Source: Campylobacterales bacterium
GTDB lineage: Bacteria > Campylobacterota > Campylobacteria > Campylobacterales > Sulfurimonadaceae
Reading direction: 5' to 3'
NCBI GenBank assembly: GCA_026390165.1
Contig: JAPLGM010000016.1
Span: forward strand, 62,001-126,000
Length of the DNA: 64,000 nt
The position numbers were made by a program, and so were the translations under genes. How positions within the stretch are numbered: the stretch's first letter is position 1; each line of letters starts with the position of its first letter. This document shows positions 16,039 through 25,963 of this stretch, piece by piece. The notes beneath the pieces are model-generated. The model made no database searches. It was given only the letters and a program-made list of their open reading frames with translations, and had not been told where the DNA came from.

Positions 16039-16498
16039 CAGAGACTTCCTGTTCTAAGATGTCAAAAATGTTTTGTGGTATTGTGTATCTGTGCAATGCT
16101 TTTGTAAAATGGAATACTTGAATAAGGATAAAAATGAAATGAATAAATGTGATGAGTATAAATGTTAAAAAAATATTATTTTCTTTCAACTGTACAAAAA
16201 GAGATATGAACAAAATATTTAAAAATAAGCCTATGCTCAGATGAATTGCGAGTGAAATAATATTTGTTTTCGCTTCAAAATCAGGAATCAAATGTTCTGG
16301 TACAACGGCTTTTGTTTCTCTAATTTCTTTTTTACTTAAGGGGACTAAAAAGCCCAATACAACTCCATAAAATGCAGCTATTCCAACAAAAAAATTAATA
16401 TCAACTTGGTAGTGTTTATTGCTCAAATATGGGTATGTGTATATAAAAATAAAGACACTGATAAACGTGAAGAAATATGTTAATTTATCTATTTTCAT
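16022..16498 (-). CDS. Hypothetical four-TM membrane protein
   Basis: A 158-residue integral membrane protein with about four transmembrane helices (residues ~6-25, 33-54, 82-103, 108-130). A basic-acidic loop sits between the second and third (SKKEIRETKAVVPEHLIPD), and the tail is cytoplasmic. No family recognised. It is the first gene of the two-gene AT-rich cassette and overlaps the 719-residue gene by 17 bases. A small membrane protein paired with a big soluble one is a common layout for abortive-infection modules, but this is inference. Confidence 0.7.
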   Translation of the reverse strand: MKIDKLTYFFTFISVFIFIYTYPYLSNKHYQVDINFFVGIAAFYGVVLGFLVPLSKKEIRETKAVVPEHLIPDFEAKTNIISLAIHLSIGLFLNILFISLFVQLKENNIFLTFILITFIHFIFILIQVFHFTKALHRYTIPQNIFDILEQEVSDVIKK

Positions 16499-16507
16499 TT
16501 TATCGTA

Positions 16508-16534
16508 TTAGACCCCGAAAATCTTTTTCGCCCG
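16508..16534 (+). repeat. Right border repeat at kdsB 3' end
   Basis: The end of the kdsB coding sequence, duplicated at 13850-13875. It encodes the KKIFGV-stop end of KdsB on the minus strand; the left copy would still encode KKIFGI-stop. This supports insertion of the intervening two genes at the kdsB terminus. Confidence 0.5.
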
Positions 16535-17227
16535 CTCCAAATCTTCTACCGTATCGATTCCGAATCCTGAACTCGCAACTTTGACCATTGAAATCTTTTT
16601 GCCGTGATAGAGGGCGCGAAGCTGTTCGAGTTTTTCGATATCTTCGAGCGGTGCTTCACCGAGGGCGCAAAAATCGTGGAGCGATTTTTTGGTAAATCCG
16701 TAAATTCCGATATGTCCGAAATACGATGCTTCCCCACTACGGTCAAACGGGATCGGTGAACGGGAGAAATAGATCGCATTATGCTCTGCGTCGGTAATGA
16801 CCTTTACGAGGTTCGGATCTTGCGCCGATTCGGTATTGATCGCGTTGTAACAGCTCCCCATGATAAATGGTGCGTTTTGCGCTTTGAGGGCATTGAGACG
16901 CTCGATCAGGAGTTCAAGCACTTCCGTTTCGATAAACGGCTCATCGGCTTGAACGTTGATGATAAGTTCATCGTCGGGTACATCGATGATCTGAGCGCAT
17001 TCGTTAATACGGTCGGTTCCGCTTTTGTGGGTGGTGGAGGTGAGGCGTGCTTCGACGCCGTACGCGGCGCAGATGTCGAGAATTTTTTCATCGTCACATG
17101 CGACTACGACGCGGTCGATGCTTTCGACCCGTTTGGCGGTACGGATCACCATCGGCAGACCGCCGATATCGGCTAAAACTTTTTCGGGGAAGCGGGTGGA
17201 GGCGAGACGGGCAGGGATGATAATCAT
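16508..17227 (-). CDS. kdsB: 3-deoxy-manno-octulosonate cytidylyltransferase
   Basis: KdsB activates Kdo with CTP to make CMP-Kdo for lipopolysaccharide core synthesis. The 239-residue protein has the usual length and signature: IIPARLASTRFPEK at the N-terminus, VVVACDDEKI, TSTTHKSGTDRINE, VNVQADEPFI and YFSRSPIPFDR. It is more GC-rich than the cassette that follows its 3' end. A TATAAT-like -10 lies upstream on the minus strand (17265-17260). No LPS neighbours are in the window. Confidence 0.97.
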   Translation of the reverse strand: MIIIPARLASTRFPEKVLADIGGLPMVIRTAKRVESIDRVVVACDDEKILDICAAYGVEARLTSTTHKSGTDRINECAQIIDVPDDELIINVQADEPFIETEVLELLIERLNALKAQNAPFIMGSCYNAINTESAQDPNLVKVITDAEHNAIYFSRSPIPFDRSGEASYFGHIGIYGFTKKSLHDFCALGEAPLEDIEKLEQLRALYHGKKISMVKVASSGFGIDTVEDLERAKKIFGV

Positions 17228-17259
17228 GGTTAAACCTCATATAATGATATAATTGTTTA

Positions 17260-17265
17260 ATTATA
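17260..17265 (-). promoter_or_regulatory. Putative -10 for kdsB
   Basis: TATAAT on the minus strand, 33 bases before the kdsB ATG and within a short AT-rich stretch; GGTTATAATT is a good -10 context. No clear -35 seen. Confidence 0.4.
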
Positions 17266-17427
17266 ACCCAAAGGGGTTGGAAATGGATGTTTTGGAGTTG
17301 AAAGGGGAGGTTTGTTAATGAGTTTTCAAAAAGATGATAATAAAAGCGTACTCTTCAAAAAAACTTGTTATACTTACAGTCACATATCCTCTCCACCTCT
17401 CTTTGAAGTGCCAATGAGGGGGTCTTT

Positions 17428-17868
17428 TTGTTAACCTCACAACTCCAAAAAATCAAGAATACTACAAATACTTTTAACAAGCCTCATTTAAGCTTTGAAG
17501 CACAATTAGAAAAACTCAAAAATCGTGGACTTTGTGTACATAATGAGGCTTTTGCGATAAAGAAACTTTCCCACATTAATTATTATAGACTACGTGCTTA
17601 TTTTTGGCTTTTTCAACATCCCAAAGATAGTCCTAAAAAGAGTCTGTTTCTTGATAATATTGAATTTCGAAGTATTATTCGAGTGTATGAGTTTGATGCT
17701 AAACTTCGCAGACTTATTTTTGGGGCTATTGAAACCATTGAGGTGTATGTTCGTACACAAATAGCCTTTTGTCATGCCAAAGAGTATGAAGCCTTTGGGT
17801 ATCTCGATAAAGAAAATTTCTCTTGCGACGAGCTTATTTTTGATAGTGTCTTTAAAGGGGAGTTATAA
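17428..17868 (+). pseudogene. Abi_2-type abortive infection protein, truncated
   Basis: The 146-residue frame (TTG start, GAGGGGG upstream) has the N-terminal half of the AbiD/AbiF (Abi_2, HEPN clan) family: FEAQLEKLKNRGL, LSHINYYRLRAYFWLF, VYEFDAKLRRLIFGAIETIE and VYVRTQIAFCHA. Full-length members are near 300 residues and end with an R-x4-6-H catalytic motif, which is missing. A stop comes right after GEL, so the gene has lost its C-terminal half. A TATACT -10 lies at 17367-17372. A second HEPN-like gene follows 86 bases later. Confidence 0.7.
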
Positions 17869-17954
17869 ATGCGAGAAAATAATCATCACCCCAAGCTATG
17901 GCTCAAGTCCATAGGCTTACTAGGGAATTACATAATAATTATAAATGAGATAGT

Positions 17955-18557
17955 GTGAAAGAAAGCTTAAACTTAAAATATATATCGGAAAACAGACTTT
18001 CTAGTTATAACGATTTTGAGGAGTACCGACAAAATCTTCTGATTTCCAAAAATGCCTATATTCCTCTTTCGATTCTGGAAATTGCCCTTCGCAACGCTTT
18101 AAATACGTATCTTACCATTAAAATAGGGCGAGATTGGCATACGGATAATACATTCTTAACTCCTATGGCACAAAAAAAGATTAAAGAGGTCAATGACACA
18201 CTTAAAGGGCGTAAAGAAACAGATTCAAAAGAGAAGGTTATTGCCGAGTTAAATTTTGGTTTTTGGGTTAGTCTTTTTCAAAAACCTTATCAAAATTATT
18301 TTAGAACCAAAGATCTTCGACAAATTTTTCCGAATATGCCTTCAAAAAAAGAGATATTTTTAGATCGGGAAGAAATTTATAAGAAACTGGATCATATTCG
18401 TCGTTTTAGAAATAGAGTATTTCATTATGAAAAAGTAATCAATAAAGACCATTATAATGATGTTGTTAAAGATATAAATTTTGTTCTTGCGATATTTGAT
18501 GATGCTTTAGCAGAATTCGCGACAACATTAAATAAATCTGATCAGAGTGAGGTTTAG
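17955..18557 (+). CDS. Abi-like HEPN-domain protein
   Basis: A 200-residue protein starting at GTG. It shows the Abi-like layout: SSYNDFEEYRQNLLISKNAY, IPLSILEIALRNALNTYLTI, LNFGFWVSLFQ, and the HEPN RNase motif R-N-R-V-F-H-Y-E (R-x4-H) near residue 155. Such proteins cleave RNA in phage defence. It looks intact, unlike the Abi gene before it. A 29-codon open stretch (17869-17958) overlaps its start, and I do not call it. The methyltransferase gene begins three bases after its stop. Confidence 0.7.
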   Translation: MKESLNLKYISENRLSSYNDFEEYRQNLLISKNAYIPLSILEIALRNALNTYLTIKIGRDWHTDNTFLTPMAQKKIKEVNDTLKGRKETDSKEKVIAELNFGFWVSLFQKPYQNYFRTKDLRQIFPNMPSKKEIFLDREEIYKKLDHIRRFRNRVFHYEKVINKDHYNDVVKDINFVLAIFDDALAEFATTLNKSDQSEV

Positions 18558-18560
18558 TCT

Positions 18561-19256
18561 ATGTTACTTTATCAACCCAATAGCGGCTACTGCTACAACA
18601 GCGATTCGATTTTACTCTATGGATTTATTACACAGTTTACTCCCAAAGGGAAACTTCTCGATGTTGGGGTAGGGTGTGGAATCGTGGGGCTGTTGGTAGG
18701 ACGTGATTTCCCTGCTGTAATGTTGGAGGGGGCTGAAAAACAAGCAATTTATGCCGAGTTCGCCCGTCGTAATGCGTCGATTAACGGTATCGGCTATACG
18801 TTGCATGAGGGGGATTTTTTGGAGCTTGGGGGTCATGGGACGTATGATTGGATCGTTTCAAATCCCCCATTTTACCATGAGGGATCGGCACGAAGTGAAA
18901 ATGAGATGCTCCATCAAGCCCGTTATAATGTTCATTTGCCGATAGAGCCGTTTGTGATAAAAATATCAAAATTGTTAAAATCTAACGGTGAAGCAATCGT
19001 TTGTTACGATGCACGGCAATTTGTTCCCCTTTGCAGTGCGTTTGAGAGTAGAGGATTAAGAGTGTGTGATGTACAATTCGTTCATTCAAAGAGTGATCGT
19101 TCTAGCACGCTAGTGATGATTCATGTTAAAAAAAATAGTAAGTCTCTCGCAAATATTTTGCCTCCGCTGATAATGTTTGAAGAGGGAAAATATACCTCTG
19201 CCGTAGAGGCAATTTATGAAAAAGCAAAGGTGCACAGTATCAAATGTCCGATTTAA
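18561..19256 (+). CDS. Class I methyltransferase, TrmN6/YfiC-like
   Basis: An SAM-dependent methyltransferase of the type that modifies N6 of adenine (YfiC/TrmN6 acts on A37 of valine tRNA). The SAM-binding loop LLDVGVGCGIVGLLV lies near residue 33, the acidic site after it, and the catalytic SNPPFY near residue 100. The family often begins with the same QPxxGYRFSxDS pattern seen here as QPNSGYCYNSDSILL. Its end overlaps the next gene by 13 bases. The tRNA substrate is inferred. Confidence 0.8.
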   Translation: MLLYQPNSGYCYNSDSILLYGFITQFTPKGKLLDVGVGCGIVGLLVGRDFPAVMLEGAEKQAIYAEFARRNASINGIGYTLHEGDFLELGGHGTYDWIVSNPPFYHEGSARSENEMLHQARYNVHLPIEPFVIKISKLLKSNGEAIVCYDARQFVPLCSAFESRGLRVCDVQFVHSKSDRSSTLVMIHVKKNSKSLANILPPLIMFEEGKYTSAVEAIYEKAKVHSIKCPI

Positions 19257-19621
19257 TGACTCATGAAAATTTTAGTTATGCGTTTGACGCTAGTGCATGC
19301 GCATCGTGCGGTGGCAACTGCTGCACGGGGGAGAGCGGTAATATTTTCGTCTCTGTGACCGAGATTACGGCAATAGCTGCCCTTCTTGAGATGGATGAAC
19401 GGGAGTTTCGGCGTGAGTATTTACGCAAAGAGGGATACCGTTATTCTCTTAAGGAGAAAATTGTGAATGGTTCGCACGATTGTGTCTTTTTTAACCGTTC
19501 CCAAAATGGGTGCAGTATTTATACGGCTCGTCCGTTACAGTGCCGAACGTTCCCTTTTTGGGATTATTTTCGCACCCGTATCGATGAACTCAAAGCGGAA
19601 TGTCCGGGGATACGACAATGA
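19244..19621 (+). CDS. YkgJ-family cysteine cluster protein
   Basis: The 125-residue protein has the YkgJ/CxxCxxCC metal-binding arrangement: ACASCGGNCC near residue 20, HDCVFF and NGCSIYTARPLQCRTFPFW in the second half. The cysteines probably bind zinc or an Fe-S cluster. Function is unproven; the family often sits near metabolic and tRNA genes. It overlaps the methyltransferase before it and the TPR gene after it (ATGA at 19618). Confidence 0.85.
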   Translation: MSDLMTHENFSYAFDASACASCGGNCCTGESGNIFVSVTEITAIAALLEMDEREFRREYLRKEGYRYSLKEKIVNGSHDCVFFNRSQNGCSIYTARPLQCRTFPFWDYFRTRIDELKAECPGIRQ

Positions 19622-20898
19622 GAAAACTTTTTATCCTCATAGTAGCAAGTGTTCTAAGCGTTCAGGGTGCATCAAAAATAAAAGTGCAAAACAATGAAAA
19701 AGAAAATTTACCGATAGAGATGGTTGAAGAGACCTATTTATTGGGAGCGTTGGATGCTCAAATGCGCCATAAATATACCGTCGCGTCGAACTATTTTGAA
19801 ATACTCTATGCTCAAACGGGGAAAAAAGAGTTTTTGTACCAGTCGTTGCGTATGCTTGAGCAGTCGAATAAAATTGCACAACTTTCCGAAGTAACGCAAA
19901 AAGAACTGATAAAAACCCCAGATGACCTAACATTGAAACGATTTAGCATTATTGCGTTACTCAAAAGCGGGCAATTTGGACACGCCTCTCAAGAGGCATC
20001 GGCTTTATGTGAACAGAGTAACGTGGCTTCAGATTATGCTTTGAGTGCAGAGGCATTTTTAAAATTAGATGAGTATCAAAATGCGTACAGTGCCTTGAAA
20101 AAAGGGTATGATTTAAGTCATGACGAAGAGATGGCGGATCGGTTGGCGCTGATTCAATATGTCCATTTTGGAAAGAAGAAAGAGGCGATCGAATTTCTCA
20201 AAAATCATATTGAGAACTATGGAAATAGCAAAATATTAGGAAAGCGGTTAGGTAGTTTTTACGGTGATATTGGTGAACTTGATAAGGCTGCTACGATGTT
20301 TGAGCAGACCTATACCCTTACCAATGATCCCCTTATCGCGAAAGAGGCGATCAAGATTTATGTCTACCAACAAAATTTTGATAAACTCAACCTATTACTC
20401 GAAAAATCAGGGGTAAATGACCCCCTGCTGTTAGAATTGTACGTTCGGGATAAACAGTTCGACAAAGCATCATTATTGGCAAAAAAACTCTATAAACAAG
20501 ATCAAAATCCCCTTTATTTGGCGCAAAGTTCTATCTTTAGCTATGAAGCATCCACGAATAAAAGTGATCCAAAGCTTTTAGAAGAGGTAGTAGAGGGGCT
20601 AAAGCAAGTCAATAGCGAGATAAATGATCCCATGTATCTCAATTATTTGGGTTATTTGATGATTGATCATGATCTCAATGTCACCGAGGGGATGGGGTAT
20701 GTGGATCGTGCTTTGAAAATACAGCCTGATTCGGCCTATTATCTTGACTCCCTTGCCTGGGGACATTACAAAAAAGGGGAGTGTGTCCAAGCGTTGAAAC
20801 TCATCAAACAAGTAGAGTCAATGATTGGCAGTGATGAGTCAGAAGTAAAAGAGCATTTGAATGCGATTGAGAAGTGTGAAATTAAGGAGAAAAAATAA
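19618..20898 (+). CDS. Exported TPR-repeat protein
   Basis: ATG at 19618 overlaps the previous stop by four bases and is followed by a signal peptide ([18 protein letters not shown]), so this is chosen over an earlier in-frame ATG at 19600. The 426-residue protein is built of repeated 34-residue helix pairs (for example [60 protein letters not shown]), like bacterial TPR scaffolds. Probably periplasmic. The operon position before trpC (shared single base at 20898) is a common Campylobacterota arrangement. Confidence 0.8.
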   Translation: MRKLFILIVASVLSVQGASKIKVQNNEKENLPIEMVEETYLLGALDAQMRHKYTVASNYFEILYAQTGKKEFLYQSLRMLEQSNKIAQLSEVTQKELIKTPDDLTLKRFSIIALLKSGQFGHASQEASALCEQSNVASDYALSAEAFLKLDEYQNAYSALKKGYDLSHDEEMADRLALIQYVHFGKKKEAIEFLKNHIENYGNSKILGKRLGSFYGDIGELDKAATMFEQTYTLTNDPLIAKEAIKIYVYQQNFDKLNLLLEKSGVNDPLLLELYVRDKQFDKASLLAKKLYKQDQNPLYLAQSSIFSYEASTNKSDPKLLEEVVEGLKQVNSEINDPMYLNYLGYLMIDHDLNVTEGMGYVDRALKIQPDSAYYLDSLAWGHYKKGECVQALKLIKQVESMIGSDESEVKEHLNAIEKCEIKEKK

Positions 20899-21683
20899 TG
20901 ATACTAGACGACATAATCAAAAAAACAAAAGAAGATTTAAAAGAGCGAGAGGCGAAGTTTAGTATGGATTGGCTTGGACGTTCATTGGCATTTAATGCGC
21001 GTGCTCCTCGGGATGTACGACCGTTTTTAACCTCTACACCGCAAGAGCCGTACCGTATTATTTCGGAAGTGAAAAAAGCAAGTCCGTCGCGTGGGGTGAT
21101 TCGTGAAGATTTTGATCCTGTTGCGATTGCGCAAGCGTATGAACGGGGAGGGGCGAATGCGATTTCGATTTTGACAGAGCCCCATTTTTTCCAAGGAAAT
21201 CTTGATTATTTGGCGGAGATTCGCCGTTATGTGGGGATTCCGCTGTTACGCAAAGATTTTATTGTTTCTAAGTATCAGCTTGTTGAGGCGTTGGTGTATG
21301 GAGCTGACTTTGTTCTTTTGATTGCGGCAGCACTCTCCAAGAGCGAACTCAAAGAGCTGTTGAATTATACGCGCCATCTCGGGATGGAAGCGTTGGTTGA
21401 GATTCACGATAAATCTGAGCTTACGAAGGCTATTTACGCAGGTGCCGATATTATCGGAATCAACCATCGTAACCTACAGACATTTGAGATGAATATGAAT
21501 CTGAGCTATGATCTTATCCCCTTGATCCCTAATGGGAAGATTATTGTGGCGGAAAGCGGTATTTATGAGCATGGGCAGTTGGAAGATTTGAACAAAGCGG
21601 GAGTCGATGCCTTTTTGGTAGGAGAATCGTTGATGCGTCAAGATGATGTTGAAACGGCATTACGTATCTTGAAAAATGGATGA
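20898..21683 (+). CDS. trpC: Indole-3-glycerol phosphate synthase
   Basis: TrpC closes the pyrrole ring from CdRP to give indole-3-glycerol phosphate in tryptophan synthesis. The 261-residue single-domain enzyme has all main marks: [62 protein letters not shown] and [10 protein letters not shown]. Not fused to TrpF. It overlaps the SCO-like gene by four bases. No trp attenuator is seen before it. Confidence 0.97.
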   Translation: MILDDIIKKTKEDLKEREAKFSMDWLGRSLAFNARAPRDVRPFLTSTPQEPYRIISEVKKASPSRGVIREDFDPVAIAQAYERGGANAISILTEPHFFQGNLDYLAEIRRYVGIPLLRKDFIVSKYQLVEALVYGADFVLLIAAALSKSELKELLNYTRHLGMEALVEIHDKSELTKAIYAGADIIGINHRNLQTFEMNMNLSYDLIPLIPNGKIIVAESGIYEHGQLEDLNKAGVDAFLVGESLMRQDDVETALRILKNG

Positions 21684-22246
21684 AACGATCGTTAAAAACG
21701 TTCAGCGGAGTTTTATTAATTGTCATTGCATTTAGTCTGATAGCAGGTTTGGCATTTCCGGCATTGACCGATTCTGAACATGCAGGGCGCGCGGAAAAAC
21801 AGATGGGGGTAAATTTTCCTTTTCTAAAAAATGAGAAATCGGAACTTATATTAGTTTATTTCGGCTATGTCGGATGCACACGAATCTGTACTCCGGCATT
21901 GAATGATTTAGCCCATATATATCGTGATCTTCAAGATCAAAAGCTCAAAACACTCCCTTCTGTCTGGTTCGTCAATATGACTCCAGAGATGGATCCTCTT
22001 TCGGTTCAAAGTTGGGCAGAACATTTTGATAAACATTTTAAGTCGTATGCACCCAATGTAAATGAACTTCACGGTATGGTACAATTACTTAATTTGGTTT
22101 ACAGTGATCTAGGGGTAGAAGCAGAGCATATGCCGTATTTGTATCTGATCCGTAAAGTGGGGGCAAAATACGAGTTAGTGTATATTTACACCTCTTCGCC
22201 GTATAATCGAGAATTAATTCTAAAAGACATAGGAGCACTTCAATGA
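21680..22246 (+). CDS. SCO1/SenC-like thioredoxin-fold copper protein
   Basis: A 188-residue membrane-anchored periplasmic protein. After an N-terminal helix (residues 8-30), it has [16 protein letters not shown], the SCO-type C-x3-C, and a histidine in [11 protein letters not shown] at the expected third copper ligand. SCO proteins insert copper into cytochrome oxidase or reduce its cysteines. No oxidase gene is visible. It is translationally coupled at both sides to trpC and an MCP gene, an odd mixture that may be just operon packing. Confidence 0.75.
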   Translation: MKRSLKTFSGVLLIVIAFSLIAGLAFPALTDSEHAGRAEKQMGVNFPFLKNEKSELILVYFGYVGCTRICTPALNDLAHIYRDLQDQKLKTLPSVWFVNMTPEMDPLSVQSWAEHFDKHFKSYAPNVNELHGMVQLLNLVYSDLGVEAEHMPYLYLIRKVGAKYELVYIYTSSPYNRELILKDIGALQ

Positions 22247-23763
22247 GTATAAGCCTACTTTTCCCCGCATACAGCGAGAAGTTAAGTCCCAAAATCCGTG
22301 AGCGATTGGACGCTGACTTTGTAAAATCTGATAAGTTTATGCTTATTATTGGTGTATTAGCCTTTTTGGGTGTTTCGTTTATTACCTCAATTCGATATTC
22401 AACCTATCAGTTTGGGATACTTAACGGCGCGTTAGCTCTTGGACTTATGGTGATTGCCTATTTAGGATTTAAAGGGACAGCAATCGGGCGGATCGTTATG
22501 GCACTTGGTCTCTCGATCTTTCCGATGATTATGATTCAGCAGCAATTGGGGATGATTGAAATGCACTTTGCCCTTTTCTTTATGGCGGCATTTTTGGCCA
22601 TTTATAAAGATATTGTCCCTGTATTGGTTTCGACAGTAGCCGTGGCATTTCATCATATCCTCTTCTTTTTTCTTCAGCTCAATCATGCGTCGATGTTTGG
22701 TGTTGATATTATTGTATTTTCAAGCGGATGTGATGTATGGATTTTAGCGACCCACATTGTTATGTTTGCAATTCAAGTGGGCGGACTTGTCTATATTATT
22801 GTGACAACAACGCATCAGTTTATCAAAAGCAGTGAGCTTCAAATTCAAGCGGATGAGAATGTCAAAGAGCTTGAGCGTGGGATCGCAGATGATGCTTTGA
22901 TGGTAAATGAAGCGGTTAGTATTGCAGCTGAAGTTTCTAAAGGGGTGATAGAGCGTACATTGCTTTCTACCCCCTCTAATATGCAACTTAGAGAGCTTCG
23001 TGAAGTATTTAACAGTATGCTTGGTGCGTTGCGTCAAATGGTAGGGAAAGATCTTCAAGCGATTACCCATGTGGTAGAATCGTACGGTAAATTTGATTTT
23101 ACAAAGCGCATTGGTCAAAGCAGTGGAAAGATAGAGCAGTTGGTCAATAAACTAGGGGATGATATTACCATGATGTTGCAAACGAGTTTGGCGAATGGAA
23201 CATCTATGGATGAAAGTGCGCAACGTTTGAAAAACAATGTCGAGCAATTATCACACTCAGCACAAATGCAGGCAACAGGCATTCAAAAAACTTCACAGCA
23301 AGTAGAACGTATGACGCAAAGTGTCGGTGATGTTCTTCAAAAAACGCAAGAGGTAGGTCGACAGTCTGAGAATATTAAGATGATTATTACCGTGATTGGT
23401 GATATTGCCGATCAGACGAACCTTTTGGCACTCAATGCTGCTATTGAAGCGGCGCGTGCCGGTGAACATGGACGCGGATTTGCTGTTGTTGCGGATGAAG
23501 TGCGAAAATTAGCAGAGCGAACCCAAAAATCGCTCTCCGATATCAATGCCAATGTGAGCATGTTAGTTCAATCGATCAATGATATTGGGGAAACGATCGA
23601 AGAACAAGCAAGTGGTATTCGTGAAATTAATCAAATCGTTTCAGGATTTGAGTTAGAAACACAAAATAATGCGCAAATAGCCAAAAATACCGATACTATT
23701 GCCAATGAGGTTTTTGTGATGGCAGACAATGTGTTAACCGATGTTAAAATGAAAAAATTCTAA
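22243..23763 (+). CDS. Methyl-accepting chemotaxis protein with multi-TM His-rich sensor
   Basis: A 506-residue chemoreceptor. The N-terminal ~200 residues carry about six transmembrane helices rather than a periplasmic loop; histidines sit inside them ([26 protein letters not shown]), which could bind heme or a metal. This pattern occurs in other membrane sensor MCPs and cyclases of unknown ligand. The cytoplasmic part has the signalling hairpin [19 protein letters not shown], then [19 protein letters not shown], and a short C-terminal helix; no CheR docking pentapeptide. It overlaps the SCO gene by four bases. Confidence 0.9.
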   Translation: MSISLLFPAYSEKLSPKIRERLDADFVKSDKFMLIIGVLAFLGVSFITSIRYSTYQFGILNGALALGLMVIAYLGFKGTAIGRIVMALGLSIFPMIMIQQQLGMIEMHFALFFMAAFLAIYKDIVPVLVSTVAVAFHHILFFFLQLNHASMFGVDIIVFSSGCDVWILATHIVMFAIQVGGLVYIIVTTTHQFIKSSELQIQADENVKELERGIADDALMVNEAVSIAAEVSKGVIERTLLSTPSNMQLRELREVFNSMLGALRQMVGKDLQAITHVVESYGKFDFTKRIGQSSGKIEQLVNKLGDDITMMLQTSLANGTSMDESAQRLKNNVEQLSHSAQMQATGIQKTSQQVERMTQSVGDVLQKTQEVGRQSENIKMIITVIGDIADQTNLLALNAAIEAARAGEHGRGFAVVADEVRKLAERTQKSLSDINANVSMLVQSINDIGETIEEQASGIREINQIVSGFELETQNNAQIAKNTDTIANEVFVMADNVLTDVKMKKF

Positions 23764-23892
23764 CGAGTGAGATTTTTTCTCTCTCTTTCTTCTTTCCTCC
23801 CGCTAATTTTTTAATTTGTTGTTTTTTTAAGCAATCCTTGAGATTGTTTTAGGGTATGATTAAGGATTCCTATTTTTTCACAAGGGTTGTTT

Positions 23893-25257
23893 ATGATCGA
23901 ACCTATAAGTCCAGAGTACCAAAAGTTTTATGATATATTTGAAAATGTCGATCAAAGCAAGGTTCCGAAATTCAAAGAGTTTTTAGAAGCTAATGCCGTT
24001 AATTTTAACCTCTTCAAGGATGGTAATTTTATTGAACGCTCTTTCCCTTTTGATATGATTCCCCGTATTATTCCCAAGCAAGAGTTTGACCATTTGGAAG
24101 CAGGTATTATTCAACGTGTAAAAGCGCTTAACGCATTTTTAAATGATATTTACAACGATCAAAAAATTGTTAATGACGGAGTTGTCCCACGTGAGTATGT
24201 TGATTCTGCAAAAGCATTTTTGCCTGAGTATATGGGGGTAAATCCCCCTAAAGGGATTCGTACCCATATCAGTGGGATCGATTTGGTCAAAGATGCTGTT
24301 AGCGGTGATTGGGTTATTTTAGAAGATAATCTTCGTGTACCCAGCGGCGTGAGTTATCCATTGACGATTCGCAGAGCATTACGACATACCTATCCGGAAT
24401 TTTTTGAGCAGATGAAAATATCAAAAATTAAACAATACGGGGAACAGCTCAAAGCGGCGATGGATTATGTCAACACGGGTGGACTGAATGTTGTCCTTAC
24501 TCCGGGACGGTATAACTCCGCCTATTATGAACACAGTTACTTGGCCAAAATCACCGATGCAACGCTTGCAAATGGAGATGATCTGATTGTTGAGAATGAC
24601 GAAGTATTTTTGTGCAGCTACAATGGAGAACGTCTTCGAGTTGGGGCGATTTATCGACGTCTTGATGATGATTTTCTCGATCCTGAAGAGTTCGATAAAG
24701 AGAGTCTTATTGGTGTTCGAGGTCTTGCACGTGCGTATCGTGCAGGGAATGTTGCCGTGATGAACAGTATCGGTAACGGTGTAGCAGATGATAAAGGTAT
24801 TTACTATTTTGTCCCTCAGATGGTGAAATACTATCTGAATGAAGAACCGATTTTACGCAATGCACCCACTTATTTACCCTATTATGAAAAAGATCGTGAA
24901 TACATTCTTGCCAATATCGATAAACTAGTTATTAAAGACGTGGCGGAAGCTGGGGGATATGGGGTTTTATTCGGTAATCGTTTGAGCCCTGAAAAACGGG
25001 CAGAAATTATTGAAATGATTTTAGAAGAACCACGCCGTTGGATTGCCCAAGAGGTGATCGAATTTTACGATTTACCGTGTATGATGGAAGGAGGAATTGT
25101 TCCTCGTAAAGCTGATTTACGTGCATACGTCATTTATGGTGAAGAGGTAAGTGTCAGTATGGGTGGACTTACACGATACGCGATGGAAGAGGGCAATTAT
25201 CTCGTAAACTCCTCTCAAGGGGGCGGCTTTAAAGATACATGGGTGGTGGAATTATGA
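23893..25257 (+). CDS. Circularly permuted ATP-grasp type 2 protein
   Basis: ATG at 23893, with AAGGG upstream, is preferred over TTG at 23887. The 454-residue enzyme is the circularly permuted ATP-grasp type 2 family (COG2308; DUF404/DUF407). Family features: NLFKDGNFIERSFPFD, RTHISGIDLVKD, LEDNLRVPSGVSY and RRLDDDFLDPEEF, FVPQMVKYYLNEEPIL, VIKDVAEAGGYGVLFG and KADLRAYVI. These enzymes join amino groups to carboxylates and act in peptide-like biosynthesis, typically beside an alpha-E protein. Here the alpha-E gene overlaps it by four bases (ATGA), and two AstE-like genes follow. Confidence 0.88.
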   Translation: MIEPISPEYQKFYDIFENVDQSKVPKFKEFLEANAVNFNLFKDGNFIERSFPFDMIPRIIPKQEFDHLEAGIIQRVKALNAFLNDIYNDQKIVNDGVVPREYVDSAKAFLPEYMGVNPPKGIRTHISGIDLVKDAVSGDWVILEDNLRVPSGVSYPLTIRRALRHTYPEFFEQMKISKIKQYGEQLKAAMDYVNTGGLNVVLTPGRYNSAYYEHSYLAKITDATLANGDDLIVENDEVFLCSYNGERLRVGAIYRRLDDDFLDPEEFDKESLIGVRGLARAYRAGNVAVMNSIGNGVADDKGIYYFVPQMVKYYLNEEPILRNAPTYLPYYEKDREYILANIDKLVIKDVAEAGGYGVLFGNRLSPEKRAEIIEMILEEPRRWIAQEVIEFYDLPCMMEGGIVPRKADLRAYVIYGEEVSVSMGGLTRYAMEEGNYLVNSSQGGGFKDTWVVEL

Positions 25258-25955
25258 TGACAAACGGTGTAGCCATTTCGGTCAATACGGCACAACGACT
25301 CTATTGGTTCGGACGATATGTTCAGCGTGCAGAGACAATGCTTAAAGAGTTAGTTAACAGTTATGATTATGTCATAGATCGAGATGCAGATGAAGGGAAA
25401 AAACTTTATGCCAAGCTTGGGGTTAAAATTGAGTACGATAATGCACTTGATTTTCTCAAACAAGGGGTATACGGAACGTATGGTGGAAGCGTTGAGCAAA
25501 TCATCAGCTGGGCGCGTGAAAATGCTATAGAGTCACGTCATCTACTGGCTGAGAGAGGTTTTTCCACCCTCAATAAAATTCATAATCAACTCGTAGCCGG
25601 ACGAGATCATCCGGTGAGTCCTAGCAATCTCGAAGAAATTATTGACAATTGTAGTTTAATATTAGGAATATTTTCGACTGAATTAGATCGAACACGAGGG
25701 TATCAGTTGATCCGCTTTGGGCAACAAATTGAGCGGTTTGATTTGATTCTTCGATTGTATGGTGAAATTGAGATGGTGACCGTAGATATTGATGTGATTA
25801 ACACTATCGCCAGACAGTTGAATCGCAATTATCGGCCGATTAACGTTACAACGTCGGATATTCCAAAGTTTCTAATATTTCTCAATAATGTTGTTGATCG
25901 CGTTATTTTAAAAGATGTCTGTGCGACAAAACTAACACAATCACAAGGACAATAG
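25254..25955 (+). CDS. Alpha-E domain protein (DUF403)
   Basis: A 233-residue all-helical protein of the alpha-E family (COG2307), starting at the ATGA overlap with the ATP-grasp gene. The start shows NTAQRLYWFGRYVQRAETM, then SWARENAIESRHLL and LIRFGQQIERFDLILRLY, the repeating acidic-helix layout. The alpha-E protein is the constant partner of type 2 ATP-grasp ligases; it probably forms a complex or carries substrate. The family is usually near 310 residues, so this one is somewhat short. Confidence 0.85.
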   Translation: MMTNGVAISVNTAQRLYWFGRYVQRAETMLKELVNSYDYVIDRDADEGKKLYAKLGVKIEYDNALDFLKQGVYGTYGGSVEQIISWARENAIESRHLLAERGFSTLNKIHNQLVAGRDHPVSPSNLEEIIDNCSLILGIFSTELDRTRGYQLIRFGQQIERFDLILRLYGEIEMVTVDIDVINTIARQLNRNYRPINVTTSDIPKFLIFLNNVVDRVILKDVCATKLTQSQGQ

Positions 25956-25963
25956 GAGAAAAG

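Noticed and set aside
17869-17958. 29-codon frame between the Abi genes
   Set aside because: Too short, no family pattern and no ribosome-binding site.
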